This document shows positions 1 to 10,789 of a stretch of 64,000 nt of DNA, piece by piece; the stretch's first letter is position 1, and every line of letters begins with the position of its first letter. The notes beneath the pieces are model-generated. The model saw nothing but the letters and a program-made list of their open reading frames with translations. It was not told where the DNA came from and ran no database searches. The position numbers and the translations under genes are program-made. Source of the stretch: Myxococcales bacterium (GTDB taxonomy: Bacteria; Myxococcota_A; Polyangia; Nannocystales; Nannocystaceae); NCBI GenBank assembly GCA_014240065.1, contig JAAZXR010000017.1, positions 1-64,000 on the forward strand, written 5' to 3'.

Positions 1-29
1 GACGGAGACGGAGACGGAGACGGAGACGG
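1..29 (+). repeat. Tandem hexanucleotide repeat GACGGA
   Basis: Four perfect copies of GACGGA plus a partial fifth, encoding (Asp-Gly)n in the MYXO-CTERM protein. The array reaches the left window edge, so its full copy number is unknown; a second short run lies at about 70-80. A 6-bp unit keeps the frame when copies are gained or lost. Confidence 0.8.
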
Positions 30-393
30 CGACGCGACCGCGGACGCGGACGCTTCCGCGTCCGGCGATGGAGACGGAGACGGCGACGCGGACGCGACCG
101 CCCCCGCGACCGCGGACGCCAGCGGATCCGCGGACGCCGACGGAAGCGGCACCGCCGAGGGTGGAGACGCCAGCGCCAGCGGTGGAGACGCCAGCGCCGG
201 CGACGATGGGACCGGTGGCAGCGCGGACGGATCCGCGTCGGGCACCGATTCTGATGGGGCGGCCATCGATGACGCGGACGGGTGCGCCTGTGCGACGGAC
301 GCTGGAGAACAGGGAAAAACAGGCGCCCTCGCGTCCCTCATGTTCCTCGGGCTCGCGGGGCTCGGTCGGCGTCGGCGACGGCTGAAGCGCTAG
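1..393 (+). CDS. C-terminal part of an Asp/Gly/Ala-rich MYXO-CTERM surface protein (5' end outside window)
   Basis: Reading frame 1 is open from the first base and stops at TAG 391-393, giving 130 residues with no start in the window. The first ~95 residues are low-complexity DG/DA/SG repeats. They are followed by GCACATDAG, a hydrophobic stretch (ALASLMFLGLAGLG) and a terminal Arg cluster (RRRRR). Cys, transmembrane segment and Arg cluster in that order are the hallmark of the MYXO-CTERM sorting tail, which in Myxococcota marks proteins for processing and cell-surface display. The functional domain lies upstream of the window and cannot be named. The repeat region may bind divalent cations or act as a stalk (inference). 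It is convergent with the next gene. Confidence 0.75.
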   Translation, partial: DGDGDGDGDGDATADADASASGDGDGDGDADATAPATADASGSADADGSGTAEGGDASASGGDASAGDDGTGGSADGSASGTDSDGAAIDDADGCACATDAGEQGKTGALASLMFLGLAGLGRRRRRLKR

Positions 394-422
394 TCGTTCA
401 CACGCAGGCGCGCGAAGCGACG

Positions 423-454
423 CCACCGTTCGGAAGCAAGGAACCGAGCGGTGG
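423..454. terminator. Hairpin between two convergent genes, possible bidirectional terminator
   Basis: Arms 423-433 and 444-454 pair over 11 positions (ten Watson-Crick, one G-T) around a 10-nt loop. The hairpin sits between the stop of the MYXO-CTERM gene and the stop of the opposing RCC1-repeat gene. There is no U-tract on either side, so intrinsic termination is only a guess from position. Confidence 0.4.
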
Positions 455-511
455 GCGGTCGTGTGTCTCCTAGCAGAGGCAGCGAGCGGCGGAGAGGCCG
501 TAACACGGCGG

Positions 512-1720
512 TCAGGGTGGGGGAGACGACTGCTCTTGGCTGTTGCTACCCCAGCACTCGATAGTGCCGGACGGGCGAACTCCGCAGCTGTGTCGACCGC
601 CCGCAGAGATCCGCGCGAACGCTCCCGAAGGAGCGAGGGCTTGCCCCGCATAGTTCGAACCCCAACACACCACGGCCCCGCTGCTCCGGTGGGCGCACGC
701 GTGTGTACCACCCGCGGTCAGCCCGACAAAATCGTTCCCGAGCGGCGGCGAGGATTGTCCCCAGTCGTCGTTGCCCCAACATACGAGGTTGCCGTTCTCT
801 CCGATCCCGCACGAGAAGTCGTCACCCGCCGCGATGCTCTTGAAGATGACGCCGGCGGGAGGCGTCGCGAAGCCATCTGCACCGTTGGCCCCCCAGCACT
901 CGGCGGTTCCAGTGTCCCGGACGCCACAGGTGTGAACTCTGCCGGCAGACACGTCCCGGAAGCCGCCGGCGGGTGCGTCTGCCTGTCCTTGGCCACTTGC
1001 ACCCCAACAGAGGACATCGCCGTCGCCACGGATCGTGCAGCCGTGGCCACCGCCTTCAGTGACGACGACGAAGACGCCGTTGACCGGGGTGGTCGCGCCG
1101 CCTCGCCCCCAGCAACGCACGCCGCCCGAGGCAGGCACCACGCAGGTCCTCGTGCTGCCGGCGTCCACGAGGGCGGCGTCGATTCCGTCTGGAACATACA
1201 GTTGGCCGTTGTCGTTGGCGCCCCAGCACTCGACACCGCCCGATTCCCTGAGGCCACATGTGTGGCGACCACCGGCGGCCACATCGACCCACGCCGAAGT
1301 GTCAGGGGGGTCGGGGGGAACGCCGCCTCCATCGTCGCTCGTGGTGGTGATCGGACCGCCGTCTTCGCTGTAGGTGTAGCCGTCGTCGACCTCGCTGTTG
1401 TAGCCCTCGTCGTAGCCCTCGTCGTAGCCCTCGTCGTCTCCGCTGTAGGACCCGTCGTCGTAGACACCGCCGTCCGTGCCGGCGGACGGGCCCTCGTCAG
1501 TGCCGCCGGTCGAGGTCCCGTCGGGGGGCGCCTCCGGAGCATCCTCGGGGCTCCAGCAGAGGTAACCGACACACACGAGCCCAGGATCGCAGACCGAATC
1601 GAGCAAGCAGGAGCAGCCCTCAGCGCCATAGATACAAGGCTCACCGCACCCGGCCGACCAGCCCAACGCCCCGGCGAGCGCGGCTGAGGAGAGGAAGGCC
1701 GCGATGGTGAACGATCGCAT
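512..1720 (-). CDS. RCC1-repeat (beta-propeller) lipoprotein
   Basis: 402 aa. The N-terminus is a lipoprotein signal with lipobox SAGC (Cys25). A Cys-rich segment (about residues 25-60) and an acidic Gly/Tyr/Asp linker carrying YDEG repeats follow. The C-terminal ~270 residues hold seven units of the pattern (H/T)xCxxxxxGxxxCWG, matching RCC1/BLIP-II-type repeats and the seven blades of one propeller. Each blade has a conserved Cys pair that could form a disulfide outside the cytoplasm. Such proteins are common in Myxococcota and usually have no assigned substrate; a protein-interaction role is inferred from the fold only. Start is ATG at 1720. Convergent with the gene on its left. Confidence 0.8.
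   Translation of the reverse strand: MRSFTIAAFLSSAALAGALGWSAGCGEPCIYGAEGCSCLLDSVCDPGLVCVGYLCWSPEDAPEAPPDGTSTGGTDEGPSAGTDGGVYDDGSYSGDDEGYDEGYDEGYNSEVDDGYTYSEDGGPITTTSDDGGGVPPDPPDTSAWVDVAAGGRHTCGLRESGGVECWGANDNGQLYVPDGIDAALVDAGSTRTCVVPASGGVRCWGRGGATTPVNGVFVVVTEGGGHGCTIRGDGDVLCWGASGQGQADAPAGGFRDVSAGRVHTCGVRDTGTAECWGANGADGFATPPAGVIFKSIAAGDDFSCGIGENGNLVCWGNDDWGQSSPPLGNDFVGLTAGGTHACAHRSSGAVVCWGSNYAGQALAPSGAFARISAGGRHSCGVRPSGTIECWGSNSQEQSSPPP
1401..1436 (-). repeat. Three tandem 12-bp units inside the RCC1 lipoprotein linker
   Basis: Three perfect copies of TAGCCCTCGTCG (plus strand) encode the YDEG repeats of the linker. The unit length preserves frame, so the linker length could vary between strains. 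Confidence 0.8.
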
Positions 1721-1785
1721 GAGGGTCCAACGGTACCGGGGATCCGCACGCGAGGCTAGTCGCGGTCGGTCGAAGGCAGCTCTGA

Positions 1786-1812
1786 GCGCACCGCCGATGA
1801 GCGGCGGTGCGC
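1786..1812 (-). terminator. Perfect GC-rich hairpin just downstream of tRNA-Arg
   Basis: Arms 1786-1796 and 1802-1812 form a perfect 11-bp stem with a 5-nt loop. It lies 3 nt beyond the 3' end of the minus-strand tRNA. No U-tract follows on the minus strand, so it may be a terminator without U-tract or a barrier protecting the precursor before 3' trimming. Confidence 0.5.
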
Positions 1813-1815
1813 GGC

Positions 1816-1888
1816 GCTCGCTGCAGGGATCGAACCTGCGGCCTACGGTTTAGGAAACCGTCGCTCTATCCGACTGAGCTAAGCGAGC
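1816..1888 (-). tRNA. tRNA-Arg (anticodon CCT)
   Basis: The minus strand folds as a standard cloverleaf: acceptor arms GCTCGCT and AGCGAGC, D arm GCTC/GAGC, anticodon stem ACGGT/ACCGT around loop TTCCTAA (anticodon CCT), and T arm GCAGG-TTCGATC-CCTGC. Length is 73 nt; CCA is not encoded. It reads AGG arginine codons, which are relatively rare in this GC-rich window. Confidence 0.95.
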
Positions 1889-2000
1889 GTGACGGGGAGT
1901 GTCGCGAGGTCGCATCCGCATTGCAAGGGCCCAGGGCAGGCGCTCGGGAGGAGGCGGCGCGCAGTACGACGGCAGAGGCAACGTTGGACAGACTCCCTGT

Positions 2001-2028
2001 ATATTACCGATAATATATATTATGTAAA
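2001..2028 (-). promoter_or_regulatory. Candidate sigma70-type promoter for tRNA-Arg
   Basis: On the minus strand TTTACA (2023-2028, 5 of 6 to the -35 consensus) and TAATAT (2001-2006, 4 of 6 to the -10) are separated by 16 nt, about 110 bases upstream of the tRNA. This is the one clearly AT-rich island in the 244-base gap between lepB and the tRNA. It also contains a perfect 14-base palindrome at 2010-2023. Confidence 0.35.
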
Positions 2029-2132
2029 GTCAAAGAGAGGAGATCGGCCCTGCGAGCGCCCCCGAGCGCGGTTGCTCCGCTGGCACCGCCGCGACCCGCG
2101 CCTCGTGGTGAGCAGCAGCCCGTGCCTGCCGC

Positions 2133-4463
<2,331 letters not shown>

Positions 4464-4502
4464 GGTGGTCGTTCAAGCTTTGGGCGTGGGAGCGCCCCGG
4501 CG

Positions 4503-6323
4503 CTAATCGATCGTCAAGATCGCATGAAAGGCGCCCTGGGGGATCTCCACGTTGCCCACGGCCTTCAAGCGGCGCTTGCCCTTCTTTTGCTTCTCGATGA
4601 GTTTGCGTTTGCGACTCGCGTCGCCGCCGTAGCACTTGGCGAGCACGTTCTTCCGGAGCGCCTTCACCGTGGTGCGTGCGATGACCTTGGCGCCGATGGC
4701 CGCTTGGATCGCGACCTCAAATTGCTGCCGCGGGATCTCCTCCTTCATCTTCGAACACAGGTCCCTCCCCCGATGGAAGGACGCGTCCCTGTGGGCGATC
4801 AAGGACAGCGCGTCCACGCGTTCCCCGTTCACCATCAAGTCGAGCCTCACCAGGTTCGCGCGCTGATATCCACCCGGTTCGTAGTCCAGGCTCGCGTAGC
4901 CCCGCGAGACGCTCTTGAGCCGATCATAGAACCCGAACACGACCTCCGCGAGCGGCAGGGCGTAGACCACCTGGACCCGCGTCGCGGTCAGGTAGGCCAG
5001 GTCTTTTTGCACGCCACGCCGCTCTTGACACAGCTTGATGACCGAGCCGAGGTGCCCCTCTGGGACTTGGACGCGCGCGAGGATGAGGGGCTCCTCGATA
5101 AACTCGATCTTCCCCACCTCCGGCATCCTCGCAGGGTTCTCCACCACGAGGACCGACTCATCCTTGCACGTCACCCGATACTTCACGCTCGGCGCGGTGG
5201 TGATGATGTCGAGGTCGTATTCCCGTTCAAGACGCTCTTGGATAATCTCCATGTGGAGCAGGCCCAAGAAACCAAGTCGGAAGCCGAATCCAAGCGCGTC
5301 GGAGGTCTCGGGTTCGTAGGTAAAAGACGCGTCGTTAAGCGAGAGCTTGCCGAGCGCGTCGCGGAGGTCGTCGTAGTCGGCCGAGTCGGAGGGGAACACG
5401 CCGGCGAAAACCATCTGCTGGACATCTTGAAAACCGGGGAGGGCCTTCGCCTCGTCGTCGTGGCCGTGGACCAGCGTGTCGCCCACCTTGGAGTCCGCCA
5501 CCTGCTTAATATTGCAGATAAAGAACCCCACCTCCCCCGCCTCTAGACACGGGAGATCCTTCGCGACAGGCGCGAACACCCCCACATTCGTCACCTCGTA
5601 TTCCTTGCCGGTCGCCATGAGGCGCACCTTGTCCTTGGGTTTCAGCGTGCCGGAGAACAGGCGGATCACGGAGATGACCCCACGGTACGAGTCCCACCAA
5701 GAGTCGACGATGAGGGCCTGAAGCTTCGCTTGAGGATCGGCTCTCGGTGGGGGGATGAGGGTCACGATGGCCTCCAGCAATTGCTCAATGCCCACCCCTG
5801 TCTTCGCGCTCACGAGGATCGCGGAGTCGGCGTCGAGCCCTACCATCTCCTCGATCTCCTCCTTCACGCGTTCGACGTCGGCGCTGGGGAGGTCGATTTT
5901 ATTGATCACGGGGATGATCTCGAGGTCGTGGTCCAACGCGAGGTAGACGTTGGCCAGCGTCTGCGCCTCGACGCCCTGCGCGGCGTCCACCACCAGCAAC
6001 GCCCCCTCGCATGCGGCGAGCGACCGCGACACCTCGTAATTGAAGTCAACGTGGCCGGGGGTGTCGATCAGGTTGAGCTGGTACGAAGCCCCCTCCCCGT
6101 CCGTGTAGGACATGCGGACCGTCTGCGCCTTGATCGTGATTCCCCGCTCTCGCTCGATGTCCATGCGGTCGAGATATTGGGCGGCTTTGTCGCGGTCCGT
6201 GAGCAGCCCAGTGGCCTCCATCAGGCGATCCGCGAGCGTACTCTTCCCATGATCGATATGCGCGATGATGCTGAAGCTTCGGATGTGCTCGCGCTCAGCG
6301 GGCGTGGGGGGGCTGTTTTCCAT
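4503..6323 (-). CDS. lepA: Elongation factor 4 (LepA), ribosomal back-translocase GTPase
   Basis: 606 aa from ATG 6323 (start [17 protein letters not shown]), the normal family length. An in-frame start at 6389 would add 22 unconserved residues. G-domain motifs are AHIDHGKST (G1), DTPGH (G3) and NKID (G4). The elongation-factor G-like domains and the LepA-specific C-terminal domain follow, ending [17 protein letters not shown]. LepA binds stalled or mistranslocated ribosomes and helps 30S biogenesis. First gene of the lepA-lepB pair; its upstream region is shared with a divergent lipoprotein gene. Confidence 0.97.
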   Translation of the reverse strand: MENSPPTPAEREHIRSFSIIAHIDHGKSTLADRLMEATGLLTDRDKAAQYLDRMDIERERGITIKAQTVRMSYTDGEGASYQLNLIDTPGHVDFNYEVSRSLAACEGALLVVDAAQGVEAQTLANVYLALDHDLEIIPVINKIDLPSADVERVKEEIEEMVGLDADSAILVSAKTGVGIEQLLEAIVTLIPPPRADPQAKLQALIVDSWWDSYRGVISVIRLFSGTLKPKDKVRLMATGKEYEVTNVGVFAPVAKDLPCLEAGEVGFFICNIKQVADSKVGDTLVHGHDDEAKALPGFQDVQQMVFAGVFPSDSADYDDLRDALGKLSLNDASFTYEPETSDALGFGFRLGFLGLLHMEIIQERLEREYDLDIITTAPSVKYRVTCKDESVLVVENPARMPEVGKIEFIEEPLILARVQVPEGHLGSVIKLCQERRGVQKDLAYLTATRVQVVYALPLAEVVFGFYDRLKSVSRGYASLDYEPGGYQRANLVRLDLMVNGERVDALSLIAHRDASFHRGRDLCSKMKEEIPRQQFEVAIQAAIGAKVIARTTVKALRKNVLAKCYGGDASRKRKLIEKQKKGKRRLKAVGNVEIPQGAFHAILTID

Positions 6324-6395
6324 GGTCAGAGAGTCGCTGAGTACCACAGGCGCCCCGAACTTGCCGACGCCTACAGTTCGGCCTAGCATGACACG

Positions 6396-7277
6396 GTGAG
6401 CGTTGAATCACGACAAGGCGGCGCCCCTCTCCTTTCGAGGTTTCGCAGCGGGACCGCCGGCGTCGTCGCCGTCTCGCTCATGATGCTCGGCGGTTGCGCC
6501 AGCACCTCGCCCAACGCGCAAAACGAGGGCTCGCGCTCGCCGGCGGATGAGGCGCGGCCGGCGCGCGCGGCGAGCAATTTGCAGGCCCTCGTGATCGACG
6601 ACGCGCGGTGCCAATCCAGCGGAAATCGCGTCTCTCAAGTAGATCTCAACCACGACGACTTCGCTGATCTGATCACCGTGTACCAGAACGGAGAGAACGG
6701 AGAGACGGTCGGGTGCAAACAGGCCGACCTCAACTTCGACGGACGCCTCGACGCGTTCTACTACTACGGCCCGGAGGGGGAGATCGACCGCGAGCAATTT
6801 GATCTCGACTTCGACGGGCGGATCGATCTAGGCCGCTATTTTGACGGCGAGGTAGTGACGAAGGACGAGCAAGATCTCGATCTCGACGGCGCTGTGGACA
6901 CCTGGCGCTTCTACGACAAAGGCCGAATCGTCCGCATGGAGACGGACCGCGACGCAGACGGGCGCGCGGACATGTTCACCTACTACGTGCGCGAGCAAAT
7001 CGACCGGATCGGCTACGACGTCAATGGCGATGGAAAGGCAGATCAGTGGGATCACGACGCGGCGCGACGCGCCCGAATCGCGATCGAGAAGCGCAAGGAG
7101 GCGCGAGCCCCACCGGCGGAGGAGCCCGAAGACGAGGAGACCGTCGCGGAGCCAGGAGACGCTGATGGCGAGGCCGGTGACGACAACAGCGCGGGCGAAA
7201 AGTCCGTCGACGCGCAGGCCAGCGAGACCAAGGCTGCGGGCGAGAAGGCCGGCGGCGAGAAAACGCCAGACAAGTAA
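6396..7277 (+). CDS. Lipoprotein with EF-hand-like DxDxDGxxD repeats
   Basis: 293 aa from GTG 6396. The signal peptide ends in lipobox LGGC (Cys34). Residues ~70-215 carry at least five units of the type [36 protein letters not shown] and DVNGDGKAD, each followed by an aromatic-rich beta segment. This resembles calcium-binding FG-GAP/thrombospondin-type-3-like motifs. The last ~80 residues are a charged Glu/Ala/Lys-rich tail. Probable periplasmic or outer-membrane calcium-binding lipoprotein; the specific role is unknown. Divergent from lepA, with only 72 bp between start codons. Confidence 0.7.
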   Translation: MSVESRQGGAPLLSRFRSGTAGVVAVSLMMLGGCASTSPNAQNEGSRSPADEARPARAASNLQALVIDDARCQSSGNRVSQVDLNHDDFADLITVYQNGENGETVGCKQADLNFDGRLDAFYYYGPEGEIDREQFDLDFDGRIDLGRYFDGEVVTKDEQDLDLDGAVDTWRFYDKGRIVRMETDRDADGRADMFTYYVREQIDRIGYDVNGDGKADQWDHDAARRARIAIEKRKEARAPPAEEPEDEETVAEPGDADGEAGDDNSAGEKSVDAQASETKAAGEKAGGEKTPDK

Positions 7278-7360
7278 TCCGCCGGAGGCGCTCCACCGCG
7301 CGCCTGGAGGGGATCAGCCCTGATTCACACGGTGGCGCGGATTTGCGGTATCGTGGCCTG

Positions 7361-7909
7361 GTGAGCAGCAGTTCCTCTCAAGAACGCGACAACGCGCCGC
7401 CCCCGATGACGACCCTCGTCGGCGCTGGGGAGGTCGCTTCTCCAAAAGAGGACGCGGCTGCTGTCGTCGAGCCGGAGCTGCCGGCAGAGGAGACGCCCGC
7501 CGCTGACTCGGGCTCCGCCACGGATTCCTCTCCCGACGAGGTGATTGGCGAGGAGGTGGTCGCGACCGCGCCCTTGGTCGACGATGCGGCCGCTGAGTTC
7601 GGCCCCCCGTTTACGCCTCGGAGCTTCGGCGGCGAGCTCGTGTGGGCGAACAGCGAGGCGTTCACGAGCAAGGTGCTCCGGATTCGCGCCGGGGAGGTGG
7701 TGTTGATCTCCACAAAGGGCCGCAGCGACATGGTCGCGATGCTCACAGGTGGGCGCGCTGTGCTCGAGGTGGAGGACGACGGGGAAATCCTCCGTGAAGA
7801 GATCAGCCCGGGCACCCCCACATCGATTCGGCCCGAGAGCGCCCATCGAATCGTCGCGATGACCGACGTGGAGCTCTTCACGGTCTACGCGAACGATGGC
7901 GCGGCCTAG
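7361..7909 (+). CDS. Cupin-fold protein with disordered N-terminus
   Basis: About 182 aa from GTG 7361; an in-frame TTG at 7343 and ATG at 7406 are alternatives and no clear ribosome site decides. The first ~75 residues are Ala/Glu/Pro-rich and probably disordered. The C-terminal ~95 residues read as a single cupin barrel: KVLRIRAGEVVLISTKGRSD, then VAMLTGGRAVLEVEDDGE, PGTPTSIRPESAHRIVA and DVELFTVY. This is the usual order for small ligand-binding or sugar-isomerase-like cupins. The metal-ligand His pair of enzymatic cupins is not evident, so a catalytic role is doubtful. Its stop overlaps that of the opposing cytochrome gene by 4 bp. Confidence 0.6.
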   Translation: MSSSSSQERDNAPPPMTTLVGAGEVASPKEDAAAVVEPELPAEETPAADSGSATDSSPDEVIGEEVVATAPLVDDAAAEFGPPFTPRSFGGELVWANSEAFTSKVLRIRAGEVVLISTKGRSDMVAMLTGGRAVLEVEDDGEILREEISPGTPTSIRPESAHRIVAMTDVELFTVYANDGAA

Positions 7910-9282
7910 GGCCGCCGGCTGGGCGCGCCGCCGCCCAGACCACCGCCGAGGCCAAAACCGACGCAGTCGAGCTCCGGCGTCCCTGGTGCGTGACAGCGGA
8001 GGCACACTCGCCGGTTGAGGTTGGCGAGCTGACGACAGCGGAGGCTCCCGGCGTAACCTGCCCCGTGGGGGTTCGCGCCGAGCCCCTGCTGAGAGTGCTG
8101 GCTCGTCGCGTGGCAAGTCAGGCAGCTGTCTTCTTGATGGCAGGACACACAGGTCGAGATGTTGAGACGCGCGGCCTGGGCGTGGGCCTGTGGTTGGCCC
8201 GGCGCCCCAGACCATCCGCTGCCGTGGAACGTGCCCGCGCTCGGTGACGTGAACGGGCTCCCCGCGCCCGCCCCGACGCCGAGTCGTTCGTGGCAGCTGA
8301 GGCAGTCGGACTGTAACCGGTGGCAGGTTCCACAATCCGAGGTCCGGGTGCGGGCTTCGATGCCGTGGCTCCGGACGAAGTCGGGCCTGTGAATGGTGAG
8401 CGGGCGAGTCGCCCCTGCGTGACACGACTGACACTCATCCTCACCGTGACACTCGGCGCAGCGATCCCCCTCGACGCTCGCGACCGCGCCGTGGCGCTCG
8501 ACGAAATTGAGATCGTGCCCCATGCCCCACGAGTGCTCGTTGCCCGGCACGAGCTTCGCGGCCCCGCGTGTCGGCGCCATCGACCGTCGCAGGCGACCTG
8601 ACCGGTCCGTAGGGTGGCAGGTGCGACAATCGTCAGCCGCCCGCTTGCCGTCGTGGCAGCTGATGCACGACGCCTCGGACGGAAGCGAGGCGCGCGCGCC
8701 GGCGCCGGCTTGAACACTGCGCATGCGATCGTGACAGCCCTCGCACGTGCCCCCGCCCCGCAGGTGCATGGCGTGGTTGAAAACCAGCAAGGGCGAGGCT
8801 GAATTCCGCTGCCGTCTGCTGCGCTTGGCGGAGGGGAGTTTGTCGTAGAGGTGGCAGGTTTCGCAGGTGGCGGCGCGCCGCTGCGCTCCCCGCTGCGGGG
8901 CCTGTGCCGTGGCGATCCACGGATGCTGCGTGTCGTGGCAGCCATCGCAACTCTCCACCGCCACCCCAAGATCATCGGAGGCGCGGGTGCTCGTGAGCGC
9001 TCGCGCATGGCACGGAGCACAGGTGAGGCCTAGATCGAGGTGCGCGCGATGATCGAAGACGACCGTGGCCCGGCGCTCGGGGTACACGGGGCTCCTCGCG
9101 GCGCCGCCCCACGCGGTCCCCCCTGTTCGCGCCGACGGGCCAGTCATCGTCGCCCGTGGCGCACCCGCGGTGTCAGGCGCCTGCGCGTGAGACGAGCGTG
9201 TGGGCGCCCAGCAAATCCCAGCCACCACGAGCGCGGCCGCGTAGGCGACGAGGAGGATTTGCAAGACCGTCGGACGATTCAT
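7906..9282 (-). CDS. Periplasmic multiheme c-type cytochrome, 13 CxxCH motifs
   Basis: 458 aa from ATG 9282, preceded by a good GAGGAGG ribosome site. A hydrophobic N-terminal segment (ILLVAYAAALVVAGICW) ending near SHA-Q acts as a Sec signal or anchor. Thirteen CxxCH heme-attachment sites follow (CAPCH, CDGCH, CETCH, CEGCH, CISCH, CRTCH, CAECH, CQSCH, CGTCH, CLSCH, CVSCH, CLTCH, CLRCH), with additional His residues that could be distal ligands. Heme is attached after export by the Ccm/Ccs machinery (family knowledge). Its start overlaps the stop of the upstream beta-barrel gene as ATGA, so the two are probably translated together and may work as an electron-transfer unit across the outer membrane. 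The substrate is unknown. Confidence 0.88.
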   Translation of the reverse strand: MNRPTVLQILLVAYAAALVVAGICWAPTRSSHAQAPDTAGAPRATMTGPSARTGGTAWGGAARSPVYPERRATVVFDHRAHLDLGLTCAPCHARALTSTRASDDLGVAVESCDGCHDTQHPWIATAQAPQRGAQRRAATCETCHLYDKLPSAKRSRRQRNSASPLLVFNHAMHLRGGGTCEGCHDRMRSVQAGAGARASLPSEASCISCHDGKRAADDCRTCHPTDRSGRLRRSMAPTRGAAKLVPGNEHSWGMGHDLNFVERHGAVASVEGDRCAECHGEDECQSCHAGATRPLTIHRPDFVRSHGIEARTRTSDCGTCHRLQSDCLSCHERLGVGAGAGSPFTSPSAGTFHGSGWSGAPGQPQAHAQAARLNISTCVSCHQEDSCLTCHATSQHSQQGLGANPHGAGYAGSLRCRQLANLNRRVCLRCHAPGTPELDCVGFGLGGGLGGGAPSRRP

Positions 9283-10745
9283 CGCCGCGCGCCTCCTCGG
9301 ACCTGCCAGTCCATGGACAACAGGAGCATGGTTCGAAACGACCAGCGCCAGCGTGAGCCAGTCCCGGGCTCCGCGAGCCAACTCAAGGAGATGCCGTCCC
9401 AGAGGTTCCCGCGAACGATCGCCTGCAGCGAGGTGTTCCAGCCTTCGCTCCACGGGGTCTCGGCGCGGTCCACGTAGTTCCCGTACAAGCGCCCCTCAAG
9501 CACCAATCGATCCCACAGGAGAGACGACGCGACGTCGGCGAAGCCAGACACCCGGGCCCCACCCTCACCCGCGATCGCGCGCGCGTCCATCATCCCGCGC
9601 AACCGCCCGCGGTAGGCGACGCTCAGGCCTCCCCCCTGGCTGGTCGCCGCCACCGGCGAGGACCAGCTGCTCCCGCCGGCGCCGGCGCCGTCGCGAAAGA
9701 TTCGAACCAGGCCGTGCGACGAGAGCTGCCAACGCGGACCAAGAGTCACGTCCCACGTTAGCTGACCGAGCTCGACGACGGCGAGGTCGAAGACGTTGAA
9801 GATGGAATCCAGGCTGAAAATCGGCGTGGTGTGTTGGTACGACAGCGAGGCCGCGTGCAGCTTCGTGAGCCGGCTGCGCACCTCCACGCGACCATCCGTT
9901 ATCGCGGCTTGGCCGAAATCATAGCGAATGGAACTGTCGACCGCGAGTCGACCGCGGGGGCCACGCCAAGCGAGGCGAGCGGCGAGGAGGGACTCGAGCA
10001 CCGCGCTCGACTCCGGCAAGTTAAGGTCCGCGCGCTGCTCGCTGGACGGGGCCGTCTCAAACGTCTGTCGCCAACCAACGGAGGCGATCCAGCCGGGCAC
10101 GTCGAGGAGCGACGCCTCCACGGCCACCATCGGCGCCACCGCGCGTCGATGCGCCGAGGTGTCCGTCCCGTCGAGCTCATAGTTCGGCGCGCCGAGGACG
10201 TCCGCTCCGCGCACCATCAGCCCAGACGCCACGGCGATCCCCAGGTGTGCGGGCGTGCGCGCGCGCAGCCATCCGCCATCGAAGGCGTAGAAGTCCAGTC
10301 CCGTCATGGAGAACTGTCGGCCTACGCGGGCGTCGAGCCAGCCACCCAGGCGCGTCCCTTCGACGAAGGCGTACATCACGTCCACCTGGCGCCCATCGAT
10401 CGTGTCTACCAGACGCTGCGCGTCCTGCTCGGCTTCTCGGAGATAGGCGCCAAAGTCGTGCCGAAGACGCATGGAGGTCACGATTCGCAGCTGCCCGTCT
10501 TCGGGGTCACGGCGCAGCGTGCTCGCGTCCGTGGGCGGGAGGAGATCGTAGACGCCGAGGTTGACGTATTGAACGAGCCGCCGGCGAGGGACGGTGGCGC
10601 GGGCGAGCCCGGTGAGGCGGAGCGTATAGGCCTCGCCGTAGGTGCGGGTCTGGACGCGGACTTCAGACGCGCGGCACGGCGCCGGTGGCCATATGCCCCA
10701 CACAACGACCAGAGCCAGCGCCGCGCTCCTCGCCGTTGTGTGCAT
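9279..10745 (-). CDS. Outer-membrane beta-barrel protein coupled to the multiheme cytochrome
   Basis: About 488 aa from ATG 10745 (MHTTARSAALALVVVWG...); in-frame starts at 10757 and 10844 are less likely because they lengthen the leader. A Sec signal peptide ends near CRA-SEV. The rest is a run of alternating amphipathic strands (for example LRIVTSMRLRHDFGAYL, AASLSYQHTT, LVLEGRLYGNYVD, WRWSFRTMLLLSMDWQV) typical of a barrel of 20 or more strands. No named family was recognised. The ATGA overlap with the 13-heme cytochrome recalls porin-cytochrome conduits of the MtrAB/PioAB type by gene arrangement, not by recognised similarity. Confidence 0.65.
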   Translation of the reverse strand: MHTTARSAALALVVVWGIWPPAPCRASEVRVQTRTYGEAYTLRLTGLARATVPRRRLVQYVNLGVYDLLPPTDASTLRRDPEDGQLRIVTSMRLRHDFGAYLREAEQDAQRLVDTIDGRQVDVMYAFVEGTRLGGWLDARVGRQFSMTGLDFYAFDGGWLRARTPAHLGIAVASGLMVRGADVLGAPNYELDGTDTSAHRRAVAPMVAVEASLLDVPGWIASVGWRQTFETAPSSEQRADLNLPESSAVLESLLAARLAWRGPRGRLAVDSSIRYDFGQAAITDGRVEVRSRLTKLHAASLSYQHTTPIFSLDSIFNVFDLAVVELGQLTWDVTLGPRWQLSSHGLVRIFRDGAGAGGSSWSSPVAATSQGGGLSVAYRGRLRGMMDARAIAGEGGARVSGFADVASSLLWDRLVLEGRLYGNYVDRAETPWSEGWNTSLQAIVRGNLWDGISLSWLAEPGTGSRWRWSFRTMLLLSMDWQVRGGARR

Positions 10746-10789
10746 GGTGTACGCCATCCCTACCGGGCCCATGCTAGCGTAGTTCACGG

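Noticed and set aside
461-1687. Long plus-strand open frame (408 codons)
   Set aside because: Antisense to the RCC1-repeat lipoprotein, whose signal peptide and seven regular repeats prove the minus strand is coding; the plus frame has only Arg/Ala/Val-rich text.
6324-6395. Possible sigma70 promoter between lepA and the EF-hand lipoprotein
   Set aside because: TTGCCG and TAGCAT with 17-nt spacing can be picked out, but four-of-six matches in a GC-rich genome and a start codon almost at +1 are too weak to report.
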